From Endomicrobium sp. (lineage in GTDB: Bacteria > Elusimicrobiota > Endomicrobiia > Endomicrobiales > Endomicrobiaceae): DNA of 6,235 bases. A program made the position numbers and the translations under genes. Every line of letters starts with the position of its first letter. Positions within the stretch are counted from its first letter, which is position 1. The notes beneath the pieces are model-generated. The model was given only the letters and a program-made list of their open reading frames with translations. It was not told where the DNA came from and made no database searches. Below are positions 4,937 to 6,235 of the stretch, in pieces. The DNA lies in NCBI GenBank assembly GCA_031260765.1, contig JAISKX010000061.1, positions 1 to 6,235 of the forward strand, in the 5' to 3' direction.

Positions 4937-6235
4937 TTAAATTCTTTTATTTTTTAAGGATTCTTCTATGCTTTTGCCTGCTTCTTGGGCAGTTTTGTCT
5001 ATAAACACTCTGTTTTCTACACCGCGATGTATTGTCGCAGCCCCGCCCATACAGCCGAGTTGGCAAGCCATGCCTTCTATAAAATTACCGTTTAAAACAT
5101 TTTTTGAGAGTTTTAATAGCGCGGTATTGCATTCTTGCAGTCCATTACAAGCTACAGGAGAAAGTTTGAAATCATTATGTCCAATTTCCTTTAAAGCCGC
5201 TTGAACCGCCTCAGCCAAACCGCCGCTTTTAGCAAAAACCCTACCGTAATATGAACCGTCTTTTAAATCGCCTAAATCAGGCAAAGCGCTTATATCTATT
5301 TCTAAACCGTCAAAAACAGCTTGCAATTCTTCAAAAGTTATTACGCAATCAACATATTCTTTGACGCTGTCTTTTTGAAATTCCATTTTTTTGGCTGTGC
5401 AAGGTCCTATAAAAATTAATTTAGACGACGGCTCTTTTGACTTGATATATGTGGCAATAGCGCCCATAGGCGATAGATTGTGTGATATTTTTGGTTTTAA
5501 TTCTGGATATTTTGTTTCTATAAAGCGCACAAAAGCGGGACAGCAAGAACTCGTCAAAATACCTTTTTCAAGCAATTCCTTTGTTTCGTCATAAGCGACG
5601 ATATCGGCGCCTAAAGCAACTTCCACAGTATCATAAACCCCGAGTTTTTTAAGACCGCTCAATACTTGTCCAAGCTTTGCATAAGCAAACTGCCCCGCAA
5701 TCGCCGGAGCAATCAAAGCGTATACTTTATACTTGCTATTATTTTCACTGTTTTTGAGAATATCAAACATCGGCAGTATAAATGACTTGTCCATAATAGC
5801 TCCAAAAGGGCATTGCCTCATACAAGCCCCGCAAGCCGTGCATTTGCCGCTATCTATCATAGCTTCGCCGTCAACTCCCGGAGATATGGCTTTGGGAACA
5901 CAGGAATTTTCGCAAGGTCTTTTATAATTGGTAATAGCGCTATAAGGGCACACTTTAGAACATAAACCGCAATTGATACATTTTGTTTTATCTATATGGG
6001 CTTTGAGATTTTCATCATATACAATAGCGTTTTTTTTGCAAGCGCCTTGACAATAATGCGCTATACAACCCCTGCAAGAATCAGTCACATTATAGCCGCC
6101 CATAGGGCATTCGTCACAGGCTATATCAATTACTTCCATCACATTTGGATTAGCCTTATTTCCGCCCATAGCGAGTTTTATTCTTTCTTCAAGAATTGCC
6201 CTTTCCTTATATATACAGCAGCGCATAGCGGCTTT
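4937..6235 (-). CDS. Monomeric [FeFe]-hydrogenase, group B-like, 5' partial
   Basis: A cytoplasmic iron-only hydrogenase, expected to reduce protons or oxidise H2, probably with ferredoxin. Counting from the Met at 6226, a Cys-rich segment (C3, C4, C37, C40, C51, C54, C59, C63) precedes two [4Fe-4S] motifs: C83-x2-C86-x2-C89-x3-C93 and C129-x2-C132-x2-C135-x3-C139. The H-cluster motifs follow: L1 TSSCCPAF (C228 proton-relay position, C229 ligand), L2 GPCTAKKME (C276) and L3 EGMACQLGCMGG (C388, C392). GPC instead of MPC, PAF instead of PGW and no GGGQP tail set it apart from classic group A enzymes and match group B (as in clostridial CpIII). The frame stays open to the window edge. Relatives have roughly 50 residues before RCCIYKERA, so the Met at 6226 is probably internal. 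No maturase genes (hydE, hydF, hydG) are visible. The stop is 11 bp from that of yraN. Confidence 0.93.
   Translation of the reverse strand, partial: KAAMRCCIYKERAILEERIKLAMGGNKANPNVMEVIDIACDECPMGGYNVTDSCRGCIAHYCQGACKKNAIVYDENLKAHIDKTKCINCGLCSKVCPYSAITNYKRPCENSCVPKAISPGVDGEAMIDSGKCTACGACMRQCPFGAIMDKSFILPMFDILKNSENNSKYKVYALIAPAIAGQFAYAKLGQVLSGLKKLGVYDTVEVALGADIVAYDETKELLEKGILTSSCCPAFVRFIETKYPELKPKISHNLSPMGAIATYIKSKEPSSKLIFIGPCTAKKMEFQKDSVKEYVDCVITFEELQAVFDGLEIDISALPDLGDLKDGSYYGRVFAKSGGLAEAVQAALKEIGHNDFKLSPVACNGLQECNTALLKLSKNVLNGNFIEGMACQLGCMGGAATIHRGVENRVFIDKTAQEAGKSIEESLKNKRI

Noticed and set aside
4923..4960. Bidirectional terminator between yraN and the hydrogenase
   Set aside because: There is an AAGCGCTT palindrome and T-rich sequence, but the possible stem is only about 4 bp with a tiny loop, too weak to call.
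1..6235. Mobile element, CRISPR, toxin-antitoxin, tRNA or novel defence system
   Set aside because: Nearly every base belongs to a recognised core gene, and no repeats, transposase, integrase or unknown multi-gene cluster was found.

Overview
This is an A+T-rich bacterial chromosomal window holding three blocks of genes. It uses the standard bacterial code: TAA, TAG and TGA all appear as ordinary terminators. Two ADP-heptose genes point to a Gram-negative, LPS-making cell. A group-B-like [FeFe]-hydrogenase points to an anaerobic, fermentative life. A low-GC host-associated anaerobe fits, for example in the Elusimicrobiota/Endomicrobia, but that is a guess from gene content and not a placement. 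No mobile element, CRISPR array, tRNA or rRNA was seen.

Layout. (1) Positions 1-1758, minus strand: hldD followed 12 bp downstream by the hldE/hldA-type heptose-phosphate kinase, which runs off the left edge. Together they serve the nucleotide-heptose branch of LPS inner-core synthesis. (2) Positions 1759-1930: a compact divergent promoter region. It carries two near-consensus sigma-70-type promoters back to back, one for hldD and one for the ribosomal operon. (3) Positions 1931-4925, plus strand: a tightly packed operon rpsP - khpA - rimM (C-terminal half only) - trmD (interrupted) - rplS - rnhB - yraN. It joins two ribosomal proteins, a KH RNA-binding protein, a 30S maturation factor, a tRNA methyltransferase, RNase HII and an UPF0102 protein. 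Gaps are 2-25 bp, with one 11-bp overlap. (4) Positions 4937-6235, minus strand, convergent with yraN: a monomeric [FeFe]-hydrogenase whose N-terminus lies beyond the right edge.

The notable features are two neighbouring abnormalities in the ribosome/tRNA maturation operon. RimM lacks its whole N-terminal domain, and TrmD is cut by one in-frame TAA inside its conserved S-adenosylmethionine/knot loop while everything around it stays intact. A Shine-Dalgarno-like GGAG and an in-frame TTG sit just after the stop, so translation restart is possible. A sequencing error or a recent nonsense mutation in a reducing genome is at least as likely. Nothing here supports a new defence, mobile or biosynthetic system.
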